NCBI RefSeq assembly: GCF_900114315.1
Contig: NZ_FOSQ01000004.1
Location: 1 to 64,000 of the forward strand
Length of the DNA stretch: 64,000 nucleotides
Source: Falsiroseomonas stagni DSM 19981
Lineage (GTDB): Bacteria; Pseudomonadota; Alphaproteobacteria; Acetobacterales; Acetobacteraceae
Reading direction: 5' to 3'
Below are positions 1-8,617 of the stretch, in pieces (positions within the stretch are counted from its first letter, which is position 1; every line of letters starts with the position of its first letter). The position numbers and the translations under genes are program-made. Under the pieces are notes generated by a model that saw only the letters and a program-made list of their open reading frames with translations, was not told where the DNA came from and ran no database searches.

Positions 1-234
1 GCCCTCCTTACGGTTCGACAGACCGGAAACGCCTTCGGCATTGTAGCGATGAACCCAGTCCCGCAGCGTCTGCCGATCCATCCCGCAGGTCTCTGCCGCA
101 ACCGCTCGCGGCACGCCCTCCAGCACCAGTGCCAGGGCCAGCATGCGGCGCGCCGCCGAGGCGTCACGGCTTCCCGCCGCCAGGCGTCGCAACTCCGACG
201 CCGTATGGTCCTTCCGGTCTACCGACACCGCCAT
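1..234 (-). CDS. IS630-family transposase, N-terminal part (runs off window)
   Basis: Reading from ATG at 234 down to base 1 gives 78 codons without a stop, starting MAVSVDRKDHTASELRRL. The fragment is the helix-turn-helix DNA-binding region typical of IS630 transposases, including MLALALVLEGVPRAVAAET and GMDRQTLRDWVHRYNAEG. The catalytic DDE domain would lie left of the window. Some IS630 members make the full protein by a frameshift between two frames, which cannot be judged here. It is not part of any host operon and interrupts panC. Confidence 0.85.
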   Translation of the reverse strand, partial: MAVSVDRKDHTASELRRLAAGSRDASAARRMLALALVLEGVPRAVAAETCGMDRQTLRDWVHRYNAEGVSGLSNRKEG

Positions 235-323
235 GATCCGCCCCTTCCGCCCTCAGGCGCAGCGAATCACACATCGACAGCGCACCAACATCACCATCGA
301 GTCAGCCATTCAGGGCGCTGGTA
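1..323 (-). mobile_element. IS630-family insertion sequence, right end only
   Basis: The element is cut by the window edge, so its total length and left end cannot be seen. It holds the first 78 codons of an IS630-type transposase and about 90 bases of untranslated end. The boundary is placed at the TA dinucleotide at 322-323, because the panC protein reads normally up to that point (ending ...LPIRIIPHD) and then runs into a foreign tail and a stop. IS630/Tc1-type elements are known to insert at TA. The exact terminal inverted repeat cannot be confirmed without the other end. Confidence 0.75.
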
Positions 324-844
324 TCATGCGGGATGATGCGGATCGGCAGGTCGAGGTCCGCGACCACGCGCTTCACCACCTGCAATTGCTGCCAGTCCTT
401 CTCCCCGAACACCGCGACATCCGCACCGGTCTGGCTGAACAGCTTGGTGCAGACGGTGGCGACGCCGCGGAAATGGCCGGGGCGGGCGGTGCCCTCGAAG
501 CCCTGGGCGGGGCCGGTCACCTCGATCGTGGTGGCGGCGCCGGGGGGATACATGGTGGCGACATCGGGCATCCAGACGAGGTCGGTGCCGAGGCTTTCCA
601 GCTTGCGGAGGTCGCCATCCTCGTCGCGGGGATAGCGGGCGAGGTCCTCGGTGGGGAGGAACTGCAGCGGGTTGACGAAGATGGAGACGACCACCGCCTC
701 CGCATGGCGCCGCGCCTCCGTCACCAGCGCCAGGTGACCCTCATGCAGCGCGCCCATGGTGGGGACGAGGGCGAGGCGCTGGCCGGCCATGCGGCAGGCG
801 GCGGTGGCGGCGCGCAGCGCCGCAAAGTCGCGGATGACCCGCAT
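302..844 (-). pseudogene. panC: panC, pantothenate synthetase, 3' end lost to IS630 insertion
   Basis: Pantothenate synthetase joins pantoate and beta-alanine with ATP to make pantothenate, the precursor of coenzyme A. The reading frame has 180 codons against about 280 in the family. The N-terminal nucleotide-binding part is intact, with PTMGALHEGH near residue 30, FVNPLQF near 57 and VFGEKDWQQL near 145. It breaks after ...RVVADLDLPIRIIPHD. The last few residues (about SALNG) come from the insertion sequence. The downstream part with the second ATP-binding motif (usually around SSRN) is missing. It lies 79 bases after the YifB-like gene on the same strand. The remaining part of panC may lie on the other side of the element; as it stands the product should be inactive. 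Confidence 0.9.
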
Positions 845-922
845 GGTGGTGGCTTCTCCCGGGCTTGTTGGGCGGGAGAGTGGGGAGGGTGGGCAGGGCG
901 CGGCAAGGGTGCGGGGCGCGGA

Positions 923-2431
923 TCACCCATTCCGCCCGGGCATCCGGTGCCGGAAGGCGAGCGCCTCCGCCACATGCGCCCGGGCCGTGCGCGCCAGGCC
1001 GGCGAGGTCCGCGATGGTGCGCGCCACGCGCAGCGCGCGGACGGTGCCGCGGGTGGAGAGGCGAAGCCGCGTGCTGGCGGTTTCCAGCAGCGCCAGGGCT
1101 TCCGGATCGGCCGTGGATTGCAGCGCGTCCCACTCGGTCTCCGCATTGCAGCGGGCGCCGCCGCGGCTGCGCTGGCGGTCGCGGGCCGCGGCGACGCGGG
1201 CGGCGACGATGTCGGATGTCTCGCCGATGGGCGCGCGGGCGAGTTCGGCGGGGGGCAGGGGCTGGATCTCAATCGTCAAATCCATGCGGTCCAGCAGCGG
1301 CCCCGACAGGCGCATCTGGTAGTCCTGCCCGCAGCCCGGCGCCTTGGCGCATTCCCGCGCGGGATCGCCGAGATGGCCGCAGCGGCAGGGGTTCATCGCC
1401 GCGATGCATTGGAAGCGCGCGGGGTAGGTGACATGGGCGTTGGCGCGGCTGATCGTCGTGCGGCCGGTCTCCATGGGCTGGCGCAGCGCCTCCAGCGCCG
1501 GCCTCGGGAATTCGGGCCATTCATCGAGGAACAGCACGCCGAGATGCGCCAGGCTGATCTCCCCCGGCCGCGCGCGATGCCCACCGCCCACGAGGGCGGC
1601 GACGGAGGCGCTGTGATGCGGTTCCCGGAAGGGCGGGCGGCGCAGCAGCAACCCGTCCTCCAGCATCCCCGCGACGGAATGGACCAGGGAGACGTCGAGC
1701 GCCTCCGCCGGCGTGAGGTCTGGCAGCAGGCCGGGCAGGCGCGCGGCGAGCATGGATTTCCCGGCGCCGGGCGGGCCGACCATCAACAGATTGTGGCCGC
1801 CGGCGGCCGCGATCTCCAGCGCGCGCTTGGCGCTTTCCTGGCCGCGCACCTGGCTGAGGCAGGCGGTGTGGTGGACGCGGTCATCGAGCCGGGGCGGGGA
1901 GGGGGCGGAGAGGGTCTGCGTGCCCCTGAAATGGTTGATGAGCGCGGGCAGGTCGGGCGGCGCCAGCACCTGGATGCGCCCGGCCCAGGCGGCTTCCGGC
2001 CCCTGGCGTTCGGGGCAGACCAGGCCGAGTTCCCGCGCGCTGGCCGCCATCGCCGCGGGCAGCACGCCGGCCACGGGGGCCAGCGTGCCATCCAGCGCCA
2101 ATTCGCCGAGCGCCGCGAAATCGGCGAGTTCGTCGCGTGGCAGGATCTCCATGGCCGCCAGCACGCCGAGCGCGATGGGCAGGTCGAAATGGCTGCCCTC
2201 CTTCGCCAGATCGGCGGGCGCCATGTTCACCAGCACGCGCTTCGGCGGCAGGGACAGGCCGATGGCGGTCAGCGCGGCGCGGACCCGTTCGCGCGATTCG
2301 CCCACGGCCTTGTCGGGCAGGCCGACGACGAGGAAGGCGGGCAGGCCCGGCGCGATCTGGACCTGGACCTCGACAGGCAGGGCTTCGACGCCGCTGAAGG
2401 CGAAGGTCTGGATCCGGGCGATGGTGCTCAT
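923..2431 (-). CDS. YifB/ComM-family magnesium-chelatase-like AAA ATPase
   Basis: A 502-residue protein of full family length. The N-terminal third is the chelatase-associated ChlI/Lon-protease-like domain (MSTIARIQTFAFSG start, VVGLPDKAVGESRERVRAAL at 36-55). An AAA ATPase follows, with Walker A GPPGAGKS at 219-226 and Walker B GVLFLDE at 298-304. A cysteine-rich patch (NPCRCGHLGD...C...C) near 340 and a C-terminal helical lid complete the protein. In naturally competent bacteria ComM acts as a branch-migration helicase in transformation. In other bacteria the role of YifB is not settled. It starts 33 bases downstream of the deacetylase-like gene and is followed by broken panC, so the three may be co-transcribed. 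Confidence 0.92.
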   Translation of the reverse strand: MSTIARIQTFAFSGVEALPVEVQVQIAPGLPAFLVVGLPDKAVGESRERVRAALTAIGLSLPPKRVLVNMAPADLAKEGSHFDLPIALGVLAAMEILPRDELADFAALGELALDGTLAPVAGVLPAAMAASARELGLVCPERQGPEAAWAGRIQVLAPPDLPALINHFRGTQTLSAPSPPRLDDRVHHTACLSQVRGQESAKRALEIAAAGGHNLLMVGPPGAGKSMLAARLPGLLPDLTPAEALDVSLVHSVAGMLEDGLLLRRPPFREPHHSASVAALVGGGHRARPGEISLAHLGVLFLDEWPEFPRPALEALRQPMETGRTTISRANAHVTYPARFQCIAAMNPCRCGHLGDPARECAKAPGCGQDYQMRLSGPLLDRMDLTIEIQPLPPAELARAPIGETSDIVAARVAAARDRQRSRGGARCNAETEWDALQSTADPEALALLETASTRLRLSTRGTVRALRVARTIADLAGLARTARAHVAEALAFRHRMPGRNG

Positions 2432-2463
2432 TCGCCCCAGGGTTGATTAATTCCGCGCCGGGA

Positions 2464-3495
2464 TCAACCATTCCATCCGCTGATGAAACGGACAAGCAGC
2501 GTGCCCAGCAGGTCCACGTTGTAGCCGCCCTCCTGGACGATCGCGCTCGGCAGGCCGGCCTTCGCGATCATGGCACCGGCGCGGGCGAAGCCGTCCTCCG
2601 TCACGCTCAGGGCGTTCAGCGGTTCATGCTCGCTGGCGTCGAAGCCGAGCGAGACGACCAGCGCCTCCGCCCCGAATTGCCGGATGGCGGCCAGGCCGTG
2701 CTCGATGGCGGGAAGCCAGGCGGCGTCGCCGGAACCGATCGCGAGTGGCAGGTTGAGGTTGCAGCCGAGGCCCGCGCCGCCGCCCCGCTCGCCCTGGTAG
2801 CCGACATACCAGGGGTAATAGCCCGTGGGGTCGCCATGGACGGAGACGGTGAGCACATCCGGCCTCTCCCAGAAGATGCCCTGAGTGCCGTTGCCGTGGT
2901 GGCTGTCGATGTCGAGCACGGCGACGCGGTCGGCGCCGGCGCGACGCAGCGCCTCCACCGCGATGGCGGCGTTGTTGAGGTAGCAATGCCCGCCGGCGCG
3001 CGCAGCGTAGGTGTGGTGGCCGGGCGGGCGGCAGAGGGCATAGGCGCTGCGGCCGGCGGCGGCTTCCTCCGCCGCCGCCAGCGCGCAGGCGGCGGCGCCG
3101 AGGCTTGCTGCCCAGGTGCCGGGGCCGATCGGGCAGGCGGTGTCGGCGGTGTACCAGCCGATGCGGCCGATCAGGCCGGAGGGGCAGGGCGCGCCCTGGG
3201 CCAGCATCTCCGGGCTGGGATGGACATTCGCCACGATCTCCGGCCCCGCGCCCGGCAGCGCGGCCCATTCGGCCGGCGCGTCGCGCAGGAAGTCGAGGAA
3301 GGGCGCGGGGTGCACGGCCTCCAGCGCCGCCCGCGATGCGTCGGTCGGCGTGGCGGGCGGCAGGCCGAGGCGATGGAGGCCTTCGAGGAGCGAGGCTGCG
3401 CGGGCCGGAACCTCGAAATTCGGGCGCACCTGGCCGCGCATCAGGAAGAAGCGCGGGCTGTGCAATTCCTGGGCAGGATGGGCGAAGGTTTTCAT
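2464..3495 (-). CDS. Histone-deacetylase-superfamily amidohydrolase, acetylpolyamine amidohydrolase type
   Basis: A 343-residue zinc-dependent deacetylase of the arginase/deacetylase fold. The start MKTFAHPAQELHSP and FLMRGQ..PNFEVPARA resemble bacterial acetylpolyamine amidohydrolases more than AcuC. Catalytic features are visible: the tandem histidine PPGHHTYA near 175, the zinc ligands in DIDSHHGNG near 222-230, the distal Asp in GFDASEHEP near 284 and the Tyr in QEGGYN near 325. The likely reaction is removal of acetyl groups from acetylated polyamines or a similar small amide. The gene is divergent from the peptide ABC transporter operon, with start codons 90 bases apart, so they may share a control region. 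The substrate is inferred from family only. Confidence 0.85.
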   Translation of the reverse strand: MKTFAHPAQELHSPRFFLMRGQVRPNFEVPARAASLLEGLHRLGLPPATPTDASRAALEAVHPAPFLDFLRDAPAEWAALPGAGPEIVANVHPSPEMLAQGAPCPSGLIGRIGWYTADTACPIGPGTWAASLGAAACALAAAEEAAAGRSAYALCRPPGHHTYAARAGGHCYLNNAAIAVEALRRAGADRVAVLDIDSHHGNGTQGIFWERPDVLTVSVHGDPTGYYPWYVGYQGERGGGAGLGCNLNLPLAIGSGDAAWLPAIEHGLAAIRQFGAEALVVSLGFDASEHEPLNALSVTEDGFARAGAMIAKAGLPSAIVQEGGYNVDLLGTLLVRFISGWNG

Positions 3496-3584
3496 GGGGC
3501 TGACGGTAAGTGGCGTTTCGTGGCCTTGTCCATGCGAGGCCGGGCGGCGTAGCGTTCGCCGGTAGGGTTGGGAGACTTCATCAA

Positions 3585-5186
3585 ATGAGCATTTCGCGCC
3601 GCGGCCTCATCGCCGCTTCCGCTGCCGCTGCGGGCATGGGTCCGACGCTCATGCGGGTGGAGGATGCGCTGGCCCAGGGCATCGCGCCCCGCCGTGGCGG
3701 CACGCTGACCACCATCCTGCAGCCGGAACCGCCGGTGCTGCAGATCGGCGTGAACAACCAGGGGCCGACGCTGATCGCGGCGGGGAAGATCTTCCAGGGG
3801 CTGGTGAAGTTCAGCCCGACGCTGGAGCCGCTGCCGGAACTGGCGGAATCCTGGACCATCAGCCCGGACGCGCTGACCTACACCTTCAAGCTGCGCAACA
3901 ACGTCAAGTTCCATGACGGCACGCCGATGACGGCGGATGACGTCATCTTCTCCATCATGAAGTTCCACATGGAAGTGGCGCCCCGCGCGCGCGCCATCTT
4001 CCAGCGCATCGACAAGGCGGAAGCGCCGGACGCGCATACGGTGGTGCTGACGCTGAAGGCGCCCTTCGAGCCCTTCCTGCTGATGTTCGACGTGACGGCC
4101 TGCGCCATCGTGCCGAAGCATCTGTTCGACGGGCAGGATTACCGCACGGCGCCCGCCGTGCAGCGCCCGATCGGCACGGGGCCCTTCCGCTTCGCCGAAT
4201 GGCAGCGCGGCAATTTCATCCGGCTGGAGCGTTTCGCCGACTACTGGAAGCCGGGGCAGCCCTACCTCGACGCCATCATCTATCGCATCGTACCGGACAG
4301 CCAGAGCCGCCGCCTGGCGCTGGAGACGGGCCAGGTGCTGATGACGGCGGCGGGCGATATCGAGCCCTTCGACACCCCCGCGCTGCGCGCGCGGCCGAAC
4401 CTGGAGGTGCTGACGACGGGGTGGGAATACTTCTCTCCCTTGAGCTGGATCGAGACCAACCATCGCGTCGCGCCGCTCGGCGATGTGCGCGTCCGCCAGG
4501 CGATCAGCCGCGCCATCGACCGCAACTTCATCGCCCAGCGGCTGTGGTTCAACATCGGCAAGCCGGCGACGAATCCCGTGGCCAGCACGACGAAGTTCCA
4601 CGACCCCAGCGCCCGCATCGCGGGCTTCGATCCCCGCGCGGCAATGCAGCTGCTGGATGCGGCCGGGCTGCGGCCGAACGCCCAGGGCGTGCGCGCCACC
4701 ATCAAGCACCTGGTCCTGCCCTATGGCGAGGTCTGGACGCGGCTCGCGGAATATCTCCGCCAGTCGCTCCGCCAGGTCGGCATCCAGCTGGAGCTGGAAA
4801 GCACCGATGCCGGCAGTTGGGCGCGGCGGATCGGGGCGTGGGAATACGAGACCTCGATCAACTTCGTCTACCAGTTCGGCGACCCGACGCTGGGGGTGGA
4901 GCGGACCTACGTCTCCTCCAACATCCAGCGCGTCACCTTCACCAACACCGGCGGCTATTCCAACCCGCGGGTGGACCAGCTGTTCGCCGCCGCACGCGAT
5001 GGCCAGACGGCGGAGCAGCGCCGCGCGGCCTTCAGCGAGGTGCAGAAGATCCTGGTCGAGGAAGTGCCGCAGATCTGGCTGATGGAAATGGCCTTCCCCA
5101 CCATCCATGACAAGCGCGTGCAGAATGCCGTGCGCCTCGGCACCGGCGTGCATGCGAGCTATGACGACGTGTTCCTGACCTCGTAA
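3585..5186 (+). CDS. Peptide-type ABC transporter substrate-binding protein (SBP_bac_5), Tat signal
   Basis: A 533-residue periplasmic binding protein, first gene of the 3585-13245 operon. The in-frame ATG at 3585 is chosen because it opens a twin-arginine signal peptide, MSISRRGLIAASAAAAG, with cleavage likely after ALA near residue 29. Starting further upstream would bury the signal. The rest is the DppA/OppA/NikA fold, with YTFKLRNNVKFHDGTPMTADDV near 95, RVRQAISRAIDRNFI near 305 and WLMEMAF close to the end. A permease gene starts 5 bases after its stop. The ligand is unknown; the hydrolases encoded downstream suggest a peptide or an N-acyl/N-carbamoyl amino compound. Confidence 0.93.
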   Translation: MSISRRGLIAASAAAAGMGPTLMRVEDALAQGIAPRRGGTLTTILQPEPPVLQIGVNNQGPTLIAAGKIFQGLVKFSPTLEPLPELAESWTISPDALTYTFKLRNNVKFHDGTPMTADDVIFSIMKFHMEVAPRARAIFQRIDKAEAPDAHTVVLTLKAPFEPFLLMFDVTACAIVPKHLFDGQDYRTAPAVQRPIGTGPFRFAEWQRGNFIRLERFADYWKPGQPYLDAIIYRIVPDSQSRRLALETGQVLMTAAGDIEPFDTPALRARPNLEVLTTGWEYFSPLSWIETNHRVAPLGDVRVRQAISRAIDRNFIAQRLWFNIGKPATNPVASTTKFHDPSARIAGFDPRAAMQLLDAAGLRPNAQGVRATIKHLVLPYGEVWTRLAEYLRQSLRQVGIQLELESTDAGSWARRIGAWEYETSINFVYQFGDPTLGVERTYVSSNIQRVTFTNTGGYSNPRVDQLFAAARDGQTAEQRRAAFSEVQKILVEEVPQIWLMEMAFPTIHDKRVQNAVRLGTGVHASYDDVFLTS

Positions 5187-5191
5187 GAGGG

Positions 5192-6175
5192 ATGGACCCG
5201 TCGAAGCTGCCGGGGTTTCTCGCGAAACGGCTGGTGAAGGCGGCGATCGTCGTATTGGCGATCGTCGTCTGCAATTTCTTCCTGATCCATGCGGCGCCGG
5301 GCGACCCGGCTTCCGTCATCGCCGGCCAGTCCGGCGCGGCGGATGAACGCTTCCTGCAGCAGCTGCGGACCCAGTTCGGGCTGGACCAGCCGCTTTATGT
5401 CCAGCTCTGGATCTATGTGAAGGGCGTGCTGACGCTCGACCTTGGATTCAGCCACCGCCAGCAGATGCCAGTGGCGACGCTGATCCTGGACCGGCTGCCG
5501 GCGACGCTGCTGCTGACGGGGGCTGCCTTCGCCTTCGCCATCACGCTGGGCATCACGCTCGGCACGCTGGCGGCGCAGCGCGTGGGGTCCTGGGCGGACA
5601 GCGTCATCACCGTGCTGGCGCTGACCTTCTACGCCACGCCGCTGTTCTGGGTCGGCCTCATGCTGGTGCTGTTCTTCAGCGTCTGGCTGGAATGGCTGCC
5701 GAGCTTCGGGATGATGAGCGTGGGGGCCAACCTGACCGGCATCGCCGCGGTGCTTGATGTGGCGAAGCATTTGCTGCTGCCGGCGCTGACGCTCGGCCTG
5801 TTCTACATGGCGGTCTATGCGCGGCTGACGCGCGCCACGATGCTGGAAGTGGCGGACCAGGATTTCGTGAAGACGGCGCGGGCCAAGGGCGTGCCGGAGG
5901 GGCAGGTGGTGCGGCGGCATGTGCTGCGGAACGCGCTGCTGCCCGTCATCACCTTCGCGGGAATCCAGGCGGGGCAGTTGGTCGGCGGATCGATCCTGGT
6001 GGAGACGGTCTTCGCCTGGCCGGGCATCGGGCGTTTGGCGTTCGAGGCGCTGCTGGCCCGCGACTATCCCGTGCTGATGGGCGTCTTCTTCGCGACCTCC
6101 GTCATGGTCGTGCTGTTCAACCTGCTGACGGACCTCCTCTACGCCGTGGTCGATCCCCGCGTGGAGGTCGCATGA
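5192..6175 (+). CDS. Peptide-type ABC transporter permease, DppB/OppB family
   Basis: A 327-residue inner-membrane permease. It has an N-terminal membrane segment (AAIVVLAIVVCNFFLIHAAP) followed by GDPASVI, then five further hydrophobic stretches. The cytoplasmic coupling loop of this family is clear: MLEVADQDFVKTARAKGVPE followed by RRHVLRNALLPVITF near residues 212-250. It follows the binding-protein gene by 5 bases and overlaps the next permease gene by 4 bases (ATGA), so the two permeases are probably translationally coupled and form a heterodimer. Confidence 0.94.
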   Translation: MDPSKLPGFLAKRLVKAAIVVLAIVVCNFFLIHAAPGDPASVIAGQSGAADERFLQQLRTQFGLDQPLYVQLWIYVKGVLTLDLGFSHRQQMPVATLILDRLPATLLLTGAAFAFAITLGITLGTLAAQRVGSWADSVITVLALTFYATPLFWVGLMLVLFFSVWLEWLPSFGMMSVGANLTGIAAVLDVAKHLLLPALTLGLFYMAVYARLTRATMLEVADQDFVKTARAKGVPEGQVVRRHVLRNALLPVITFAGIQAGQLVGGSILVETVFAWPGIGRLAFEALLARDYPVLMGVFFATSVMVVLFNLLTDLLYAVVDPRVEVA

Positions 6176-7008
6176 TGGCCTTCTTCAGGAGCTTCGCGCG
6201 CAACAAGGGCGCGGTGGTCGGGCTGGTGGTGCTGGCGCTGGTCTTCGCCATGGCCGGGCTCGCGGATGTGATCTTCCCCGGCACGCCCTGGGACATGGTC
6301 GCCGCGCCCTTCATGCCGCCGGGCGAGATGGACATGTGGCTGGGCTCCGACAGCCTCGGCCGGGACGTGGCGGCGGGCATCGCGCATGGGTCGCGCATCT
6401 CGCTGCTGGTGGGCGCGGTCAGCACGGTGGTGGCGCTGGCGCTGGGGGTTTCGCTGGGGGCCGTCGCGGGCTACCTCGGCGGCTTCGTCGATGACCTCGT
6501 GATGCGCTTCACGGAGTTCTTCCAGACCATCCCGAGCTTCGTGCTGGCGATCCTGCTGGTCGCGATCTTCACACCGACGATTTCGTCGGTGGTCTTCGCC
6601 ATCGCGGTGGTGTCCTGGCCGCCGGTCGCGCGCGTCGTCCGCGCGGAATTCCTGTCGCTGCGCTCCCGCGAATTCGTGCAGGCGGCGGAGGTGCTGGGGA
6701 AATCGCGGCTGTCGATCGTGGTCGGTGACATCCTGCCCAATGCGCTGTCGCCGATCATCGTGCTGTCGTCGCTGATGGTGGCGAATGCGATCCTGCTGGA
6801 AAGCGCGCTGTCCTTCCTGGGCCTGGGCGATCCGAACCTGATGACCTGGGGCTTTCTCATCGGCTCCGGGCGCAGCGTCATCCGCCTTGCCTGGTGGATG
6901 AGCGTCTTCCCCGGCATCGCGATCTTCCTGACCGTGCTGGCGCTGAACCTGGTGGGGGAGGGGCTGTCGGACGCGCTGAACCCGCGCCTGGCGGGGCGCC
7001 GGACATGA
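6172..7008 (+). CDS. Peptide-type ABC transporter permease, DppC/OppC family
   Basis: A 278-residue inner-membrane permease, partner of the preceding one. It contains the DppC hallmark LGSDSLGRDVAAGIAHGSRI near residues 56-77 and the coupling loop SREFVQAAEVLGKSRLSI near 163-181. The C-terminus GEGLSDALNPRL is typical. It overlaps its neighbours by 4 bases on both sides (ATGA at 6172 and at 7005), which argues for strict co-translation with the other transporter parts. Confidence 0.94.
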   Translation: MMAFFRSFARNKGAVVGLVVLALVFAMAGLADVIFPGTPWDMVAAPFMPPGEMDMWLGSDSLGRDVAAGIAHGSRISLLVGAVSTVVALALGVSLGAVAGYLGGFVDDLVMRFTEFFQTIPSFVLAILLVAIFTPTISSVVFAIAVVSWPPVARVVRAEFLSLRSREFVQAAEVLGKSRLSIVVGDILPNALSPIIVLSSLMVANAILLESALSFLGLGDPNLMTWGFLIGSGRSVIRLAWWMSVFPGIAIFLTVLALNLVGEGLSDALNPRLAGRRT

Positions 7009-8606
7009 GCCTGCTGCGCGTCGAGGGCCTGACCGTCGCGCTGCCGCCGGGCGGCGACCGTCCCCATGCGGTGGAACAGATCGACCTGACGGTGGATCGG
7101 GGTGAGATCGTCTGCGTCGTGGGCGAATCCGGATCGGGCAAGTCCATCACCGCCAATGCCGTGATGGGGCTGCTGCCGAAGACGCTGCCGCGGAAGGCGG
7201 GGCGCATCTGGCTGGGCGATACGGAGCTGACGGCGCAATCGCCGGAGCAGCTGCGCGCGCTGCGCGGCAGCCGCATGGCGATGATCTTCCAGGAACCGAT
7301 GACGGCGCTGAACCCGCTCATGCGCGTCGGCGACCAGATCGCGGAAGCCCTTGCCGTGCATGGGGAGAAGCGGCGGGCGCGGGACCGCGTGCCGGAATTA
7401 CTGGCGGCGGTGAACCTGCCGGACCCGGCCGCGCTGGCGAAGGCGCATCCCTTCCGCCTCTCGGGCGGGCAGCGGCAGCGCGTGATGATCGCCATGGCGC
7501 TGGCGCTGGAACCCGCGCTGCTGATCGCGGATGAACCGACCACGGCGCTCGACGTCACGACCCAGATGCAGATCCTGCGCCTGGTGCGGGAGATCCAGTC
7601 GCGCAAGGGCATGGGGGTGATGTTCATCACGCATGATTTTGGCGTGGTGGCGGAAATCGCGGATCGCGTCGCCGTGATGCAGCGCGGCCGCATCGTCGAA
7701 CAGGGTCCTGCCAGCGCGGTGCTGAACAACCCGCGGCACGACTACACCCGCGCGCTGATCGCCGCCGTGCCGCATGGCGCACCCGCGCATACCCGCGCGC
7801 CCGTCACGACGGAAACCGTGCTGGAAGCGAAGGGCCTGGCGAAGACCTACAGCCGGGGCGGCTGGTTCGGGGCGCGGGCCGTGGTGAAGGCCGTCCATGA
7901 TGCGGATTTCACGCTTCGACGAGGCGAGACGCTGGGCCTGGTCGGTGAATCCGGGTCCGGCAAATCGACCCTCGCCCGCTGCGTGGTGGATCTGGTGCGG
8001 CCGGAGGCCGGGCACATGCTGTTCCATGGCCAGGATCTGCGGCCCCTGTCGCGTGCCGACCGAAAGCCTTTCCGCAAGCGCATCCAGATGGTCTTCCAGG
8101 ACCCCTATGCCTCGCTGAACCCGCGCCGGCGCGTGGGGGATATCATCGCCGAAGGCCCCATCACCCATGGGGAGCCGCGCGCCCAGGCGCTGGACCGGGC
8201 GCGGGATCTGCTGCGGCTGGTGAAGCTGGATCCCGGCGCCATGGATCGCTTCCCGCATGAATTCTCCGGCGGCCAGCGGCAGCGCATCGGCATCGCCCGC
8301 GCGCTCGCGATGGAGCCGGAACTGCTGATCGCGGATGAACCCGTCTCGGCGCTCGATGTCTCGGTCCAGGCGCAGGTGCTGGCGCTGCTGGCGGAGATCC
8401 GCGCGCGGCTCGGCCTGACCATGCTGTTCATCACGCATGACCTGCGCGTCGCCGCCCAGGTCTGCGATCGCATCGCCGTCATGCAGCGCGGTGCCATTGT
8501 CGAGATCGGGCCGACGGCGGAGGTCTTCGGCAATCCGCAGCACAGCTATACGCGCGCGCTGCTGGACAGCATCCCCGGACGGGGGTGGACTCCGCCCGTT
8601 TTCTGA
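7005..8606 (+). CDS. Fused double-ATPase ABC transporter protein (DppD-DppF / GsiA type)
   Basis: A 533-residue protein holding two complete ABC ATPase domains in one chain, so one gene does the job of dppD and dppF. Domain 1 has Walker A GESGSGKS at 40-47, signature LSGGQRQR and Walker B LLIADEPTTALD. Domain 2 has GESGSGKST, FSGGQRQRIG and LLIADEPVSALD. Each half ends with the oligopeptide C-terminal segment (NPRHDYTRAL and NPQHSYTRAL). The ATG at 7005, overlapping the permease stop by 4 bases, is chosen over a longer frame that would run back through the permease gene. Confidence 0.95.
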   Translation: MSLLRVEGLTVALPPGGDRPHAVEQIDLTVDRGEIVCVVGESGSGKSITANAVMGLLPKTLPRKAGRIWLGDTELTAQSPEQLRALRGSRMAMIFQEPMTALNPLMRVGDQIAEALAVHGEKRRARDRVPELLAAVNLPDPAALAKAHPFRLSGGQRQRVMIAMALALEPALLIADEPTTALDVTTQMQILRLVREIQSRKGMGVMFITHDFGVVAEIADRVAVMQRGRIVEQGPASAVLNNPRHDYTRALIAAVPHGAPAHTRAPVTTETVLEAKGLAKTYSRGGWFGARAVVKAVHDADFTLRRGETLGLVGESGSGKSTLARCVVDLVRPEAGHMLFHGQDLRPLSRADRKPFRKRIQMVFQDPYASLNPRRRVGDIIAEGPITHGEPRAQALDRARDLLRLVKLDPGAMDRFPHEFSGGQRQRIGIARALAMEPELLIADEPVSALDVSVQAQVLALLAEIRARLGLTMLFITHDLRVAAQVCDRIAVMQRGAIVEIGPTAEVFGNPQHSYTRALLDSIPGRGWTPPVF

Positions 8607-8617
8607 CAGGACTTTCC

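Noticed and set aside
143-2446. Open frame of 767 codons on the plus strand
   Set aside because: It runs opposite to panC and the YifB-like gene, both clear family members. GC-rich third positions keep the antisense frame open. Composition (Arg/Gly/Ala/His-rich) matches no protein type.
3492-5153. Open frame of 553 codons on the minus strand
   Set aside because: Antisense shadow of the peptide-binding protein gene; its Arg/His/Gln-rich product has no domain.
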